From Chlorogloeopsis fritschii PCC 6912 (lineage in GTDB: Bacteria > Cyanobacteriota > Cyanobacteriia > Cyanobacteriales > Nostocaceae), in the NCBI RefSeq assembly GCF_000317285.1, contig NZ_AJLN01000109.1, forward strand, positions 1-55,770: a stretch of 55,770 nucleotides of DNA, in the 5' to 3' direction. Of this stretch, positions 18,694-28,190 are shown one piece after another; the stretch's first letter is position 1, and every line of letters begins with the position of its first letter. Position numbers and translations under genes: made by a program. The notes beneath the pieces are model-generated. The model was not told the origin of the DNA. It ran no database searches and saw only the letters and a program-made list of their open reading frames with translations.

Positions 18694-18733
18694 GGGTGTG
18701 TTAGTTAACCTAACTCACCCTTTTCTTTTTTTG
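18694..18733 (+). terminator. Rho-independent terminator after the RHH gene
   Basis: GGGTGTGTTAG and CTAACTCACCC form an 11-bp stem with one mismatch, directly followed by TTTTCTTTTTTT. Confidence 0.75.
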
Positions 18734-19507
18734 TCAATTTGAGACAGATCCTTACTCTATTTCTCGTTACCAGTTTGAACTTGGTAAATAGGATAAATCA
18801 GTAATTAAATTGATAATTATATTTTTTAGCTGTAAATTCTTGTAACTTGAATTTAATTGATGTATTAGAATCAAAGCAATAATTTTATGATATTGATGAC
18901 ACTGTATGACACTGTAGAATGCTTATGCAAAGCCATATTTTAGTGCTTTACACTGTCATACACTTATTTTTTACTTCCAGCACTATAAACAATAAAAGTT
19001 AGAAAGCATAGAATCTGCAACAACCGCTACCAACATGAATAGTTGAAAAGTAAAACCATTACCTTGAATTTCTACAAATTAAAAAATGTAAATTTTGCTA
19101 TTATCTTGTTTTACATATAATTTTTAATAAAATAATCTTATAGAATAAGAATTAGTGACAAAGAAATTGACTTGAAAATGTAATTACCTGCAAAACAAAG
19201 TCAACAGATATTGGAAAAGTCTTTTGTTATTCTGAGCAAAATACAAGAACTGCAAAGTGAACAAACAAGACTTAAAAAATTGCCTTTAATAAAGAAGTTC
19301 AGAGTGTTTTACTAAACTTTTTTCGGTTTAGGATTATATTTTGCAACTGTTAAAAGGCGCTCTTAAATGACTGGTTGAGTGAATAAAAAACTAATTTATT
19401 CAATAATTTCCCCATCATCTTTTCTGTTTAGTCTCTACTTAACCAAAAGTCATTTATTAACTAAAAGTTGAGTCAAACTGCCGCTGTAGTGGGGATGAGT
19501 AAGCAGA
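18734..19507. other. Long A+T-rich spacer upstream of malate synthase
   Basis: No convincing gene. TGTATGACACTGTA (18904-18917) and TACACTGTCATACA (18949-18962) form a near-perfect inverted repeat with a 31-nt loop. A 43-codon frame at 19184-19315 (…QSQQILEKSF…KIQELQSEQ) has protein-like composition but no start codon, and may be a gene remnant. Confidence 0.5.
18904..18962. repeat. Inverted repeat TGTATGACAcTGTA
   Basis: Arms of 14 bp with one mismatch, 31-nt loop; an additional direct copy ATGACACTGT begins at 18897. Could be an operator pair or part of a small RNA; no function can be assigned. Confidence 0.4.
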
Positions 19508-21187
19508 ATGAAAGGCTTTTCCTCTGTCTTCTACTTAGTACCCAAAAAAACGATAAATGATATGACTACCAGCTTCAATGTACAAACAAACAAATCGACC
19601 GCAAATGGAATAAAAATTCGCGGCAAACTTTGTGCAGAATACGCCGAAATTTTGACTCCACAGGCGCTAGAGTTTATTGCCATGCTACAACGCCGCTTTG
19701 GTGCTGAACGAGAGCGTCTGCTGAAATTGCGAGAAACGATCCAGCAACAACTGAATGCCGGATGGCAACCCGACTTTCCATCAGAAACAGAAGCGATACG
19801 CAATGGAGACTGGAAAGTTGCCCCAATCCCCCAAGATTTGCAAGATCGTCGCGTTGAAATTACTGGGCCGTGCGATCGCAAAATGGTCATCAATGCCCTA
19901 AACTCTGGGGCAAATGTATTTATGGCAGATTTTGAAGATGCCAACAGCCCCACCTGGGACAACATGGTATCCGGACAAATCAATCTGCGCGATGCTGTAA
20001 ATCGCACCATTGAATTTAGCGATTTTACAACTGGCAAAACCTACAAACTCAATGAAAAGACAGCCGTTTTGATTGCTCGCCCTCGTGGCTGGCATCTCCT
20101 CGAAGAGCATATCCTAGTAGACGATCGCCCCGTGTCAGGCTCGTTATTCGATTTTGGGCTGTATTTCTTCCATAACACCCGCAAGCTCCTAGAACAAGGC
20201 TCTGGCCCTTATTTCTATTTGCCCAAATTGGAAAACAGGCACGAAGCAGCTTTGTGGAATGAGGTATTTGTTGCAGCTCAAGAAGCGTTTGGCTTACCCA
20301 TTGGCACGATTAAGGTTACAGTCTTGCTCGAAACCATCCTTGCCGCTTTTGAGATGGATGAGATTCTCTACGCCTTGCGCGATCACATTGTGGCGTTAAA
20401 TTGCGGGCGTTGGGACTATATTTTTAGCTTTATTAAAAAATTCCGCGATCGCGCTGATTGCGTGTTACCCGATCGCCAGCAGGTAACCATGACGACTCAT
20501 TTTCTGCGTTCCTACAGCCTGCTGACAATCAAGACGTGTCACCGCCGCGGTGCCTTAGCAATGGGGGGAATGGCGGCTCAAATCCCGATTAAAACAGATC
20601 CCGTTGCTAATGAAACAGCCCTTGCCAAAGTAAAAGCTGACAAAGAGCGCGAAGCCGGAGATGGGCATGATGGCACCTGGGTTGCACACCCCGCCCTTGT
20701 TCCCATAGCCCGCCAAGTCTTTGACAGCAAAATGCCTGGTTCTAATCAGCTGTCTGTATTACGAGACGACATCACTATCACCGCAGCAGATTTGCTCAGT
20801 GTACCAACAGGAAGCATTACTGAAGCCGGGCTGCGGAATAATATTCGGGTTGGCATTTTGTACCTGAGTGCTTGGCTTAGTGGTTCTGGTTGCGTGCCTT
20901 TGTATAACTTGATGGAAGATGCAGCAACGGCGGAAATATGTCGTGCCCAGATTTGGCAATGGCTCCATCACAACGCCACCCTAGAAGACAGTCGTAGCGT
21001 CGATCGCCCCCTTTTCCAAGCCCTTCTTAACGAAGAAATCGCGGCATTACACCAAGAAATTGCCGATCGCAGTTCTTGGCAAAAAACTTTCGACACAGCG
21101 ATCGAACTGTTTACCCAGCTTGTCATTGCAGACAACTTCGAGGAGTTCCTGACACTGCCAGCCTATCGTCATCTTGTCAGTTTTTAA
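19508..21187 (+). CDS. aceB: Malate synthase (glyoxylate cycle)
   Basis: Condenses glyoxylate with acetyl-CoA to malate. The 559-residue product is malate synthase A-like: EITGPCDRKMVINALNSGA, the metal/substrate segment FMADFEDANSPTWDN (about 136-150), ARPRGWHLLEEH and the C-terminal catalytic-base region CVPLYNLMEDAATAEICRAQ. The family is usually about 530-545 residues, so the internal ATG at 19562 (MTTSFNVQ, 541 residues) is a serious alternative start. Isocitrate lyase follows 0.3 kb downstream, so both dedicated glyoxylate-cycle enzymes are present. This pathway is rare among cyanobacteria. Confidence 0.95.
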   Translation: MKGFSSVFYLVPKKTINDMTTSFNVQTNKSTANGIKIRGKLCAEYAEILTPQALEFIAMLQRRFGAERERLLKLRETIQQQLNAGWQPDFPSETEAIRNGDWKVAPIPQDLQDRRVEITGPCDRKMVINALNSGANVFMADFEDANSPTWDNMVSGQINLRDAVNRTIEFSDFTTGKTYKLNEKTAVLIARPRGWHLLEEHILVDDRPVSGSLFDFGLYFFHNTRKLLEQGSGPYFYLPKLENRHEAALWNEVFVAAQEAFGLPIGTIKVTVLLETILAAFEMDEILYALRDHIVALNCGRWDYIFSFIKKFRDRADCVLPDRQQVTMTTHFLRSYSLLTIKTCHRRGALAMGGMAAQIPIKTDPVANETALAKVKADKEREAGDGHDGTWVAHPALVPIARQVFDSKMPGSNQLSVLRDDITITAADLLSVPTGSITEAGLRNNIRVGILYLSAWLSGSGCVPLYNLMEDAATAEICRAQIWQWLHHNATLEDSRSVDRPLFQALLNEEIAALHQEIADRSSWQKTFDTAIELFTQLVIADNFEEFLTLPAYRHLVSF

Positions 21188-21188
21188 C

Positions 21189-21343
21189 AGGACTTATGCA
21201 AAAACCCTCTCAAACTCTTATTTCTACCTGCGGGAAGCAGCCTGCGAAGTATACGTGTCCTTTGTGTTCTTTGTGTTCTACCCTGCGGGAAGCCGCTGCC
21301 GCGTCTATGTGGTTCGTTTTTCCGTTACTGCTGCGTAAGTCCT
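21189..21343. repeat. MITE-like element between aceB and aceA
   Basis: Ends AGGACTTATGCA (21189-21200) and TGCGTAAGTCCT (21332-21343) are inverted repeats with one mismatch. The interior (CCTCT..AACTCTTATT, TTTGTGTTCTTTGTG) matches the element at 1056-1146 read in reverse, but is longer because it contains two copies of a nested word CTGCGGGAAGC. It begins 2 bp after the aceB stop codon. Confidence 0.7.
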
Positions 21344-21480
21344 ATTTAAGATGTTTTCCAGGCAAAAATTACACACTTATCAGTGCAAGTAAATTTCCAG
21401 AAATACCCACATAATCTACAACCAGAGATTTTTCCACTTAGTTTTGTCACTTTCTACATGAATTAAAGGAGACTATGAGT

Positions 21481-22905
21481 ATGAGTAAATCTACTTTTGA
21501 AACCTTAGTTCCAAATGCCCCGCAAGGTCGCTTTAATGGAATTCAACGTGCATATACTCCTGAAGATGTACTCAAACTGCGCGGTTCAATGCAAATCCGC
21601 TATACCCTTGCCGAAATGGGCGCTAACAGACTTTGGGAACTGCTGCACAACGAAAACTATATCAATGCCCTTGGTGCAGTCACAGGTAATCAAGCAATGC
21701 AGATGGTGCGTGCTGGGTTGAAGGCAATTTACCTATCTGGTTGGCAAGTTGCCGCCGATGCTAACCTGGCAGGAACAATGTATCCCGATCAAAGCCTTTA
21801 TCCATCTAATAGCGGCCCAGAATTATGCCGGCGCATTAACCGGACATTTCAGCGAGCCGATCAGATTCAGCATTTGGAAGGAAAAGACGATATCTACTGG
21901 TTTGCTCCTATTGTTGCCGATGCCGAAGCCGGGTTTGGTGGCCCTTTAAATAGCTTTGAAATTATGAAAGCCTACATTGAGGCAGGTGCGGCTGCAGTGC
22001 ATTACGAAGATCAATTAGCTTCAGAAAAGAAATGCGGCCATCTCGGTGGTAAAGTGCTAATTCCAACATCTGCCCACGTTCGCAATTTGAATGCAGCACG
22101 GCTAGCAGCTGATGTGATGGGTGTTCCAACACTAATTGTCGCCCGTACTGATGCAGAAAGTGCCAAATTAATTACCAGCGATGTTGATGAGCGAGACTTA
22201 CCATTTATTACCGGAGAGCGGACTGCTGAAGGATTCTATCGCTTAAGAGCAGGTACGGGACTTGCAAATTGCATTGCTCGTGGGTTAGCCTATGCACCTT
22301 ATGCAGACTTGCTGTGGTGGGAAACTTCCAAACCGAATCTTACAGAAGCTCGCCTATTCGCTGAAGCAATTCATCGGGAGTTTCCGGGTAAACTATTGGC
22401 TTATAATTGCTCTCCTTCTTTTAACTGGAAAGCCAATCTAGATGATGACACAATTGCCAATTTCCAGAAGGAACTAGGAGCAATGGGTTATAAATTCCAG
22501 TTTGTAACCTTGGCAGGATTCCACTGTCTGAATCATGGCATGTTTGAGCTAGCTCGCAGCTATTACCAGACTGGGATGAGCGCTTATGCCGAATTGCAGG
22601 AAACCGAATTTGCAAGTGAGTCCGATGGATATACCGCAGTACGCCATCAACGCGAAGTTGGCACCGGATATTTTGATGCCGTTTCAGTTGCAATTTCTGG
22701 CGGTAAATCATCGACAACGGCGCTAGCTACCTCTACCGAAACACAGCAGTTTCACTCTCCGAGTGAATATAAAGCTTCGTTTAACAATGGTGTTTACAGA
22801 GAAGGGGCACAAGCATTAGAGGAGTTTGCCAAAGAAGCTTATTACGCCCGCATGAAGGAGGCTTATAAAGAAATCGAAGAATTTACCCGCATGGATGATG
22901 AGTAG
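21481..22905 (+). CDS. aceA: Isocitrate lyase (glyoxylate cycle)
   Basis: Splits isocitrate to glyoxylate and succinate. A 474-residue protein with the catalytic loop K183-K-C185-G-H187, [36 protein letters not shown] for metal binding, and [16 protein letters not shown] at 21466-21471 lies 9 bp before the ATG at 21481 but only 3 bp before the ATG at 21475, so the second ATG is preferred. Together with the upstream malate synthase it bypasses the decarboxylating TCA steps and allows net growth on acetate, or recovery of carbon from PHB-derived acetyl-CoA. Confidence 0.96.
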   Translation: MSKSTFETLVPNAPQGRFNGIQRAYTPEDVLKLRGSMQIRYTLAEMGANRLWELLHNENYINALGAVTGNQAMQMVRAGLKAIYLSGWQVAADANLAGTMYPDQSLYPSNSGPELCRRINRTFQRADQIQHLEGKDDIYWFAPIVADAEAGFGGPLNSFEIMKAYIEAGAAAVHYEDQLASEKKCGHLGGKVLIPTSAHVRNLNAARLAADVMGVPTLIVARTDAESAKLITSDVDERDLPFITGERTAEGFYRLRAGTGLANCIARGLAYAPYADLLWWETSKPNLTEARLFAEAIHREFPGKLLAYNCSPSFNWKANLDDDTIANFQKELGAMGYKFQFVTLAGFHCLNHGMFELARSYYQTGMSAYAELQETEFASESDGYTAVRHQREVGTGYFDAVSVAISGGKSSTTALATSTETQQFHSPSEYKASFNNGVYREGAQALEEFAKEAYYARMKEAYKEIEEFTRMDDE

Positions 22906-23012
22906 GGGATAGGGGATAGGGGACAGGGGACAGGGGATAGGGAACAGGTGAAGAAGACACAGCGACAGGGGGACACAGGGACACGGAGAATCGTGATTCA
23001 CGTTCTTGCCCC
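22905..23012. repeat. GGGGATA heptamer run and palindromic repeat
   Basis: Tandem GGGGATA/GGGGACA heptamers begin right at the aceA stop codon and run to about 22949. At 22978-23012 lies a 35-nt palindromic block (GGGACACGG…GTGATTCACG…GCCCC) that recurs with two differences at 46811-46845. Confidence 0.6.
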
Positions 23013-23182
23013 TTGTCTCCCCCTCTCCCCCTCTCCTTGTCCTAATTACCTTCTGCCACGGCAGTTGCTACAACGCGCTTAACCCGCAAGGGCGCACTGC
23101 CTCCTCTGCCTCCTGCCCCCTGCCTTCTCCAAAGAATTATCACCTTTTTGCAATTCAAAATTAGAAGTGAGTAAAAATATTT

Positions 23183-24373
23183 ATGCGTGACGTGTACATT
23201 GTTTCAGCAGTACGAACACCTCTCGGTCGATTTGGAGGTGTTTTGGCAGATTTTTCACCGACTGATTTAGGTGCCCATGCGATGCGATCTGCTTTAGAAC
23301 GGGCAGGAATTACAGGAGAGGCATTAGACCTGTATATTATGGGCAATGTACTCAGGGCAGGACACGGGCAGTTACTACCCCGGCAAGCAGCTTTCAAGGC
23401 TGGGATTCCGGAGGCGGTAAATGGATACTCTGTTGATATGGTTTGTTCGTCGGGAATGATGAGTGTAATTAATGCTACCCTAGCAATTCGTGCTGGGGAA
23501 GCAGACATCGTTCTAGCTGGGGGAATGGAGTCGATGTCCCAAACAGGCTTTTTCCTCTCTCACAGAGCGAGGTGGGGTTACAAATTTCTCTTAGGTGCGC
23601 CAGAGCAGTTAACGGATTTATTACTCCGGGATGGGTTGATGGATGCAACCAGAGGAGAAGGCATGGGAGAGCAAACGGAGCGGATCGCAGAATATTATGG
23701 ATTTAGCCGCAAAGATTTAGATGAAATCGCTGTTGATTCCCACTGGCGAGCAGCCGCCGCCACGGAGCGAGGCAGTTTCAAAAATGAGATTGCCTCGATT
23801 GAAGTTACTACTAAAAAAGGTACGCAAATAATCGATACTGATGAGGGAATTCGTCCGGATACATCACTGGAAACTCTAACAAAACTACGTCCTGCTTTTA
23901 ACAAGAACGGTGTTTTGACAGCAGGAAATAGCAGCCAGATCAGCGATGGAGCAGCAGCGTTAATTTTAGCCAGCCAAGCAGCAGTGGACAAGTATGGATT
24001 GAAGCCTGTCGCTAAAGTGCTGGGCGGAAGTTGGGAAGGCGGCGAGAGTTGGCGTTTTGTAGAAATGCCAGTTGGGGCAGCTAAGAAGTTGTTGGATAAA
24101 CTCAATCGGAAAGTCTCGGATTTTGACCTATTCGAGAATAACGAAGCTTTCGCGCTTAACTCCTTGCTTTTTCACCGGATGCTAGGAGTACCTATTGATA
24201 AGTTGAATGTTAATGGCGGAGCGATCGCCCTCGGACATCCGATTGGTGCTTCTGGAGCCAGAATTATCGTCACGCTGATTAATGCTTTACAGGAGCGACA
24301 ACAATCCCTCGGCATGGCAGCACTTTGCCACGGTACTGGCGGCGGTACAGCGATCGCAATCGAACAAATCTAA
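23183..24373 (+). CDS. phaA: Acetyl-CoA acetyltransferase (beta-ketothiolase), copy 1
   Basis: Condenses two acetyl-CoA to acetoacetyl-CoA, the first step of PHB synthesis. The 396-residue thiolase has the nucleophile C88 in DMVCSSGM, H352 in [14 protein letters not shown] and C382 in LCHGTGGG, plus the start [13 protein letters not shown]. phaB follows after 22 bp with a strong ribosome-binding site, so the two form an operon. A second, closely similar thiolase is encoded at 39802-40995. Confidence 0.95.
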   Translation: MRDVYIVSAVRTPLGRFGGVLADFSPTDLGAHAMRSALERAGITGEALDLYIMGNVLRAGHGQLLPRQAAFKAGIPEAVNGYSVDMVCSSGMMSVINATLAIRAGEADIVLAGGMESMSQTGFFLSHRARWGYKFLLGAPEQLTDLLLRDGLMDATRGEGMGEQTERIAEYYGFSRKDLDEIAVDSHWRAAAATERGSFKNEIASIEVTTKKGTQIIDTDEGIRPDTSLETLTKLRPAFNKNGVLTAGNSSQISDGAAALILASQAAVDKYGLKPVAKVLGGSWEGGESWRFVEMPVGAAKKLLDKLNRKVSDFDLFENNEAFALNSLLFHRMLGVPIDKLNVNGGAIALGHPIGASGARIIVTLINALQERQQSLGMAALCHGTGGGTAIAIEQI

Positions 24374-24395
24374 AGGATATAAAGGAGAATTGGTC

Positions 24396-25118
24396 ATGGT
24401 ATCTTTAGGACTAGAAGATAAAGTCATTGTTGTTACAGGCGGCGATCGAGGAATTGGCGCTGCGATTGTAGCCTTACTCCAAGAGTTAGGAGCAAAGGTT
24501 GCTTATACCGACATCAAAATCAGCGAAGGCAAAAGTGGAGCCTTTGCAGTCGAAGCAGACGTAACTAACTTGGCATCTATGGAAGCTGCGGCTGCCAAAA
24601 TAGAAGAGAAATTGGGGCCTGTTTATGGGGTGGTTGCTAATGCTGGGATTACCCGCGATAACTTTTTTACTAAATTGACTCCAGAAGACTGGGATGCAGT
24701 CATTAACGTCAACTTAAAAGGTGTGAATCATACCATTCAACCTTTTATTTCTGGGATGTACGAACGGGGACAAGGTTCGGTTGTCTGCATCAGTTCAATT
24801 TCAGGAGAAAGGGGCAATGTGGGACAAGTAAACTACGCTGCCACCAAAGCTGCTGTCATTGGTCTAGTGAAATCTCTTGCTAGAGAAACTGCCCGTTATA
24901 ATGTACGGGTAAATGCGGTAGCACCAGGATTTATTGATACAGAAATGACTAGGGCAATACCAGATAAAGTTAAAGAAAAAATCACCGCAGAGATTCCTTT
25001 CCGTCGCTTTGGCAAGCCGGAAGAAATTGCTTGGGCGGTAGCATTTCTTCTATCACCCATTGCCAGCAGCTATGTTACCGGTGAAGTGTTGCGAGTCAAT
25101 GGTGCTCATCACACTTAG
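24396..25118 (+). CDS. phaB: Acetoacetyl-CoA reductase, copy 1
   Basis: Reduces acetoacetyl-CoA to (R)-3-hydroxybutyryl-CoA with NADPH. The 240-residue short-chain dehydrogenase has TGGDRGIG (14-21), NAGITRDNFF (82-91, typical for PhaB) and the catalytic Y147-x3-K151. AAAGGAG at 24381-24387 fixes the ATG at 24396; a longer frame overlapping phaA is an artefact. Position 15 of the glycine loop region is D rather than the N of the second copy. The related reductase at 41096-41824 shares almost the whole C-terminal half. Confidence 0.95.
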   Translation: MVSLGLEDKVIVVTGGDRGIGAAIVALLQELGAKVAYTDIKISEGKSGAFAVEADVTNLASMEAAAAKIEEKLGPVYGVVANAGITRDNFFTKLTPEDWDAVINVNLKGVNHTIQPFISGMYERGQGSVVCISSISGERGNVGQVNYAATKAAVIGLVKSLARETARYNVRVNAVAPGFIDTEMTRAIPDKVKEKITAEIPFRRFGKPEEIAWAVAFLLSPIASSYVTGEVLRVNGAHHT

Positions 25119-25324
25119 TATCCTTAACAACCTAGCTTTCAAGATGTGTGTCAGTTGTTCGTTTACTTCTGCCATCCTACACTAGTGCAAAGGCAGGGAA
25201 TCATTTTGAGATTTTCCAGATTCCGTAAAAGTTAGGAATTTAGCTAGTGTATTGTTGGGGGATTATTTTCCCCAATTCCCTTATCAAGAATAGTCTCATC
25301 GAATTTTCAATCAAGGAATCACAA

Positions 25325-26347
25325 ATGCAAAAAGAAACGAATTCCTGGAGTGGAATGGCAGATCAAGTCATGAAAACTTGGACTGAGGTAGGCACTCAGG
25401 CTTGGAAAAGCTGGTTTGACATGATGGCATTAGCAGCTCGCAATCCGATCGCAGATACCAAACCAGGAGTAGAGTCTATTAATCAGCGATTTGCAGAAAA
25501 TCAGGAACTGCTGCTCCGCTTACTCAAATTATCATTTAATACTTGGCAAGATCTCTTTCCCAAAGTTGAATCTGGAGAGGACTGGCAACATTCCCTGAAG
25601 AACTACACAGAGCAACTGCGCGCTCAAGTTGAGGACTTTTCTCAGGGAACTCTCAAAGTCAATCAAAATGCAGCAGAGTTGTGGCAACTCTACCTTAAAG
25701 AGACGCAAAAATTTAGCCAACTTTGGGCGAATGCCCTGGGGGCGACTGTTGATCCGCTAAGTCAGGCAGCAACTACTGGCACCAGTCAACCCTGGATTGA
25801 GCTAAATAACCTCTACTGGAATCTGCTATACGAGCAAAGCTTTGGCAGTTTGATGCAAATTCCCTTGTTGGGGCCTAGTCGTGAAATTAATGGTAAATTA
25901 CTGCGATCGTTTGATGGCTGGACGACACTTTATCGAGCCAGTATTGACTATCAAATTTTACTAGCCGAGATCCAGGCACAATCCTTTGAAGAACTGATGC
26001 GAGAGTTGATCACCCTTGCAGAAAAGGGCGAAAAGGTTAAAGACTGGCGACAATTTCAGGAACTGTGGGGCAGAATTGCCGATGAAGTGTTTGAGAAGGC
26101 ATTTTGTTCCGAAGACAATCTCAAAGTTCGGGGTAGATTCTTAAATGCCCTCAATAACTACAGACTCGATCAGCAAGAGCTTTTGGAGGTGTGGATGAAA
26201 ATGATGAATCTGCCCCTACGCAGCGAAGTGGACGAGGTTCACAAAAGTATCTATGAGTTGCGCAAAGAGGTTAAGAACCTGAAAAAAGCCTTAGCTAAAT
26301 ATGAAGCTCAAGCGCAAACAACTCCGCCAAAAGATGAAGGACAGTAG
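25325..26347 (+). CDS. phaE: Class III PHA synthase subunit PhaE
   Basis: The 340-residue accessory subunit that activates PhaC in class III synthases. N-terminal WSGMADQVMKTWTEVGTQAWKSW is the amphipathic PhaE start; EKAFCSEDNLKVRGRFLNALNNYRLDQQELLEVWMKMMNLPLRSEVDEVHKSIYELR is the conserved C-terminal region, which ends in a coiled coil (about 305-332). AAGGA lies before the ATG at 25325. phaC follows on the same strand, but 341 bp away because a MITE-like element sits between them. Confidence 0.93.
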   Translation: MQKETNSWSGMADQVMKTWTEVGTQAWKSWFDMMALAARNPIADTKPGVESINQRFAENQELLLRLLKLSFNTWQDLFPKVESGEDWQHSLKNYTEQLRAQVEDFSQGTLKVNQNAAELWQLYLKETQKFSQLWANALGATVDPLSQAATTGTSQPWIELNNLYWNLLYEQSFGSLMQIPLLGPSREINGKLLRSFDGWTTLYRASIDYQILLAEIQAQSFEELMRELITLAEKGEKVKDWRQFQELWGRIADEVFEKAFCSEDNLKVRGRFLNALNNYRLDQQELLEVWMKMMNLPLRSEVDEVHKSIYELRKEVKNLKKALAKYEAQAQTTPPKDEGQ

Positions 26348-26361
26348 TTATTAGGTAATAC

Positions 26362-26571
26362 TAATTCACGTCTGATGTAACTTAAAATGGCAAGCAAAAA
26401 TCATATTTTAGAAATCGACCACGGATGGACACAGATAAACCACGAGATAAATCATCTGTGTGCATCTGTGTTTATCTGTGTTCGTTATCATCTAAAAATG
26501 GGATTTTGCAATCAATCTATGATTCAGTACAACTCAAGGTGAGTTCGGCTAATTTACATTAGACGTAATTC
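26362..26571. repeat. MITE-like element between phaE and phaC
   Basis: A 210-bp segment with imperfect inverted ends: AATTCACGTCTGATGTAA at the left and, at the right, the complement of AATTACGTCTAATGTAAA. The centre contains CACAGATAAAC and ATCTGTGTTTATCTGTG in opposed orientation, which can fold into a long hairpin. No coding capacity. Confidence 0.6.
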
Positions 26572-26688
26572 TCAAAAAAGAAGTTAGAGGACTCACCAGA
26601 TTAGGAAGACATAAAGATTGATGTAGCGCCAGATTTGAGAGAAACGGTATAAGTTGATTCAACATTTGCAAGGAGTAAACACAAAGCC

Positions 26689-27786
26689 ATGCTGCCATTT
26701 TTGATGCAAATGCGTCTTGATGATGCAACTGAAGAGTATACCGAACTCACCAAAAAGGTAATCAAAGGCATTGAAAATTTGAGTCGCCTGCGAGAAGAAG
26801 ATATTGAAATTGGAGTAACCCCAAAGGAAGTAGTCTATCGCGAGGACAAGTTAGTTCTCTACCACTTTCAACCAATGGTAGAAGAGCGACTGAACATTCC
26901 TGTTCTGATTGTCTATGCCTTAGTGAACCGTCCTTTTATGGTTGATTTACAAGAAGACAGATCGCTTGTTGCGAACTTGCTCAAGTTGGGTTTGGATATT
27001 TATTTAATTGATTGGGGTTATCCTACACGAGCCGATCGCTGGCTCACCCTAGATGACTACATTAACGACTATATCAATAACTGTGTAGATTTCATTAGAA
27101 CAAAGCATAGTCTAGACAAGATTAATCTGCTAGGAATTTGTCAGGGCGGAACATTCAGCCTCTGCTACAGTTCTATCTATCCAGAAAAGGTTAAAAACCT
27201 GATCGTGATGGTTACACCGGTGGATTTTCAAATCCCGGATGCGCTCTTGTATATGCGCGGCGGCTGTACCGTGGGAGCGGAGGCTTTAGATATTGACCTG
27301 ATGGTAAATTCTTTAGGCAATATTCCCGGTGATTTTCTCAATTTCGAGTTTTTGATGTTGAAGCCTCGGCAGTTGGGAATTCAAAAATATCTAGACTTCC
27401 CAGAGATCATGCACAGCGAAGACAAGCTGTTGAACTTTCTACGTATGGAAAAGTGGATCTTTGATAGCCCAGATCAGGCAGGCGAAGCCTACCGACAGTT
27501 CCTCAAGGATTTCTATCAGGCAAATAAACTCATTAAGGGCGAACTGATGATTGGAGACAAGCCAGTCAATCTAAGTAATCTTTCCATGCCCGTACTGAAT
27601 CTATATGCTGAAAAGGATCACTTGGTACCGCCTACATCTTCTATCGCCTTAGAAAGGTATGTTGGTACAAATGATTACACAGTAAGGTCTTTCCCTGTCG
27701 GACATATCGGGATGTATGTCAGCGGTAAAGTGCAGCGAGATTTGCCACCCGCGATCGCCGATTGGTTGAAGGTACGCGCTGATTAA
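26689..27786 (+). CDS. phaC: Class III PHA synthase catalytic subunit PhaC
   Basis: Polymerises (R)-3-hydroxybutyryl-CoA to PHB at the granule surface. The 365-residue size is that of class III enzymes and close to the Synechocystis protein. The lipase-like box GICQGG holds the nucleophile C151; the remaining triad members are D310 in YAEKDHLVPP and H339 in FPVGHIGMY. The segment LVANLLKLGLDIYLIDWGYP is strongly conserved. AAGGAG lies about 15 bp before the ATG. A phased heptamer array follows the gene. Confidence 0.97.
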   Translation: MLPFLMQMRLDDATEEYTELTKKVIKGIENLSRLREEDIEIGVTPKEVVYREDKLVLYHFQPMVEERLNIPVLIVYALVNRPFMVDLQEDRSLVANLLKLGLDIYLIDWGYPTRADRWLTLDDYINDYINNCVDFIRTKHSLDKINLLGICQGGTFSLCYSSIYPEKVKNLIVMVTPVDFQIPDALLYMRGGCTVGAEALDIDLMVNSLGNIPGDFLNFEFLMLKPRQLGIQKYLDFPEIMHSEDKLLNFLRMEKWIFDSPDQAGEAYRQFLKDFYQANKLIKGELMIGDKPVNLSNLSMPVLNLYAEKDHLVPPTSSIALERYVGTNDYTVRSFPVGHIGMYVSGKVQRDLPPAIADWLKVRAD

Positions 27787-28190
27787 GGCAGAGGGAAGAT
27801 GGGGAAGAATTTACTTCCATCACTCCCTCATCTCCTTGTCCCCCCATCCTCTTTCCCCTCATCCTCTTTCCCCCTGTCCCCTGTTCCCTGTCCCCTATCC
27901 CCTGTTCCCTGTCCCCTATCCCCTGTCCCCTATCCCCTGTTCCCTGTCCCCTGTTCCCTGTCCCCTGTTCCCTATCCCCTGTTCCCTGTCCCCTGTTCCC
28001 TGTCCCCTATCCCCTATCCCCTATTTAGGGGTATTTTTTTGTAGGTATTCATCAACCTATCCCTCTGGTGGGAGGTTTGGGAACACAGTAGCAGGTATTT
28101 TGCTAAGAAGGCAGCGAAACCTCTAATTAACGGCTCTCTCGAAGGTAACGCTCGAATGCATGAAAACTTTAATTCGGATTGAGAGTGGAT
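27787..28190. other. Repeat-filled spacer after phaC
   Basis: Holds the heptamer array at 27871-28024 and, after it, 170 bp without recognisable signals apart from the upstream region of the SDR gene. Long open frames across the array are only translations of the repeat. Confidence 0.7.
27871..28024. repeat. Array of 22 phased heptamers (C/T)CCCT(G/A)T
   Basis: Every unit from CCCCTGT at 27871 to CCCCTAT at 28018-28024 is exactly 7 bp with no phase break (22 x 7 = 154 bp). Unit variants differ only at positions 1 and 6. This is the long tandemly repeated heptamer type known from heterocystous cyanobacteria, not a CRISPR array. Confidence 0.9.

Noticed and set aside
24282-24395. N-terminal extension of phaB copy 1
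   Set aside because: The extension overlaps phaA in another frame; a strong AAAGGAG sits directly before the ATG at 24396.
27871-28024. CRISPR array
   Set aside because: Units are contiguous 7-mers with no spacers and no cas genes nearby.
27799-28126. Two long Pro/Ser/Leu-rich open frames after phaC
   Set aside because: They are translations of the heptamer array, open in several frames because the unit contains no stop codon.
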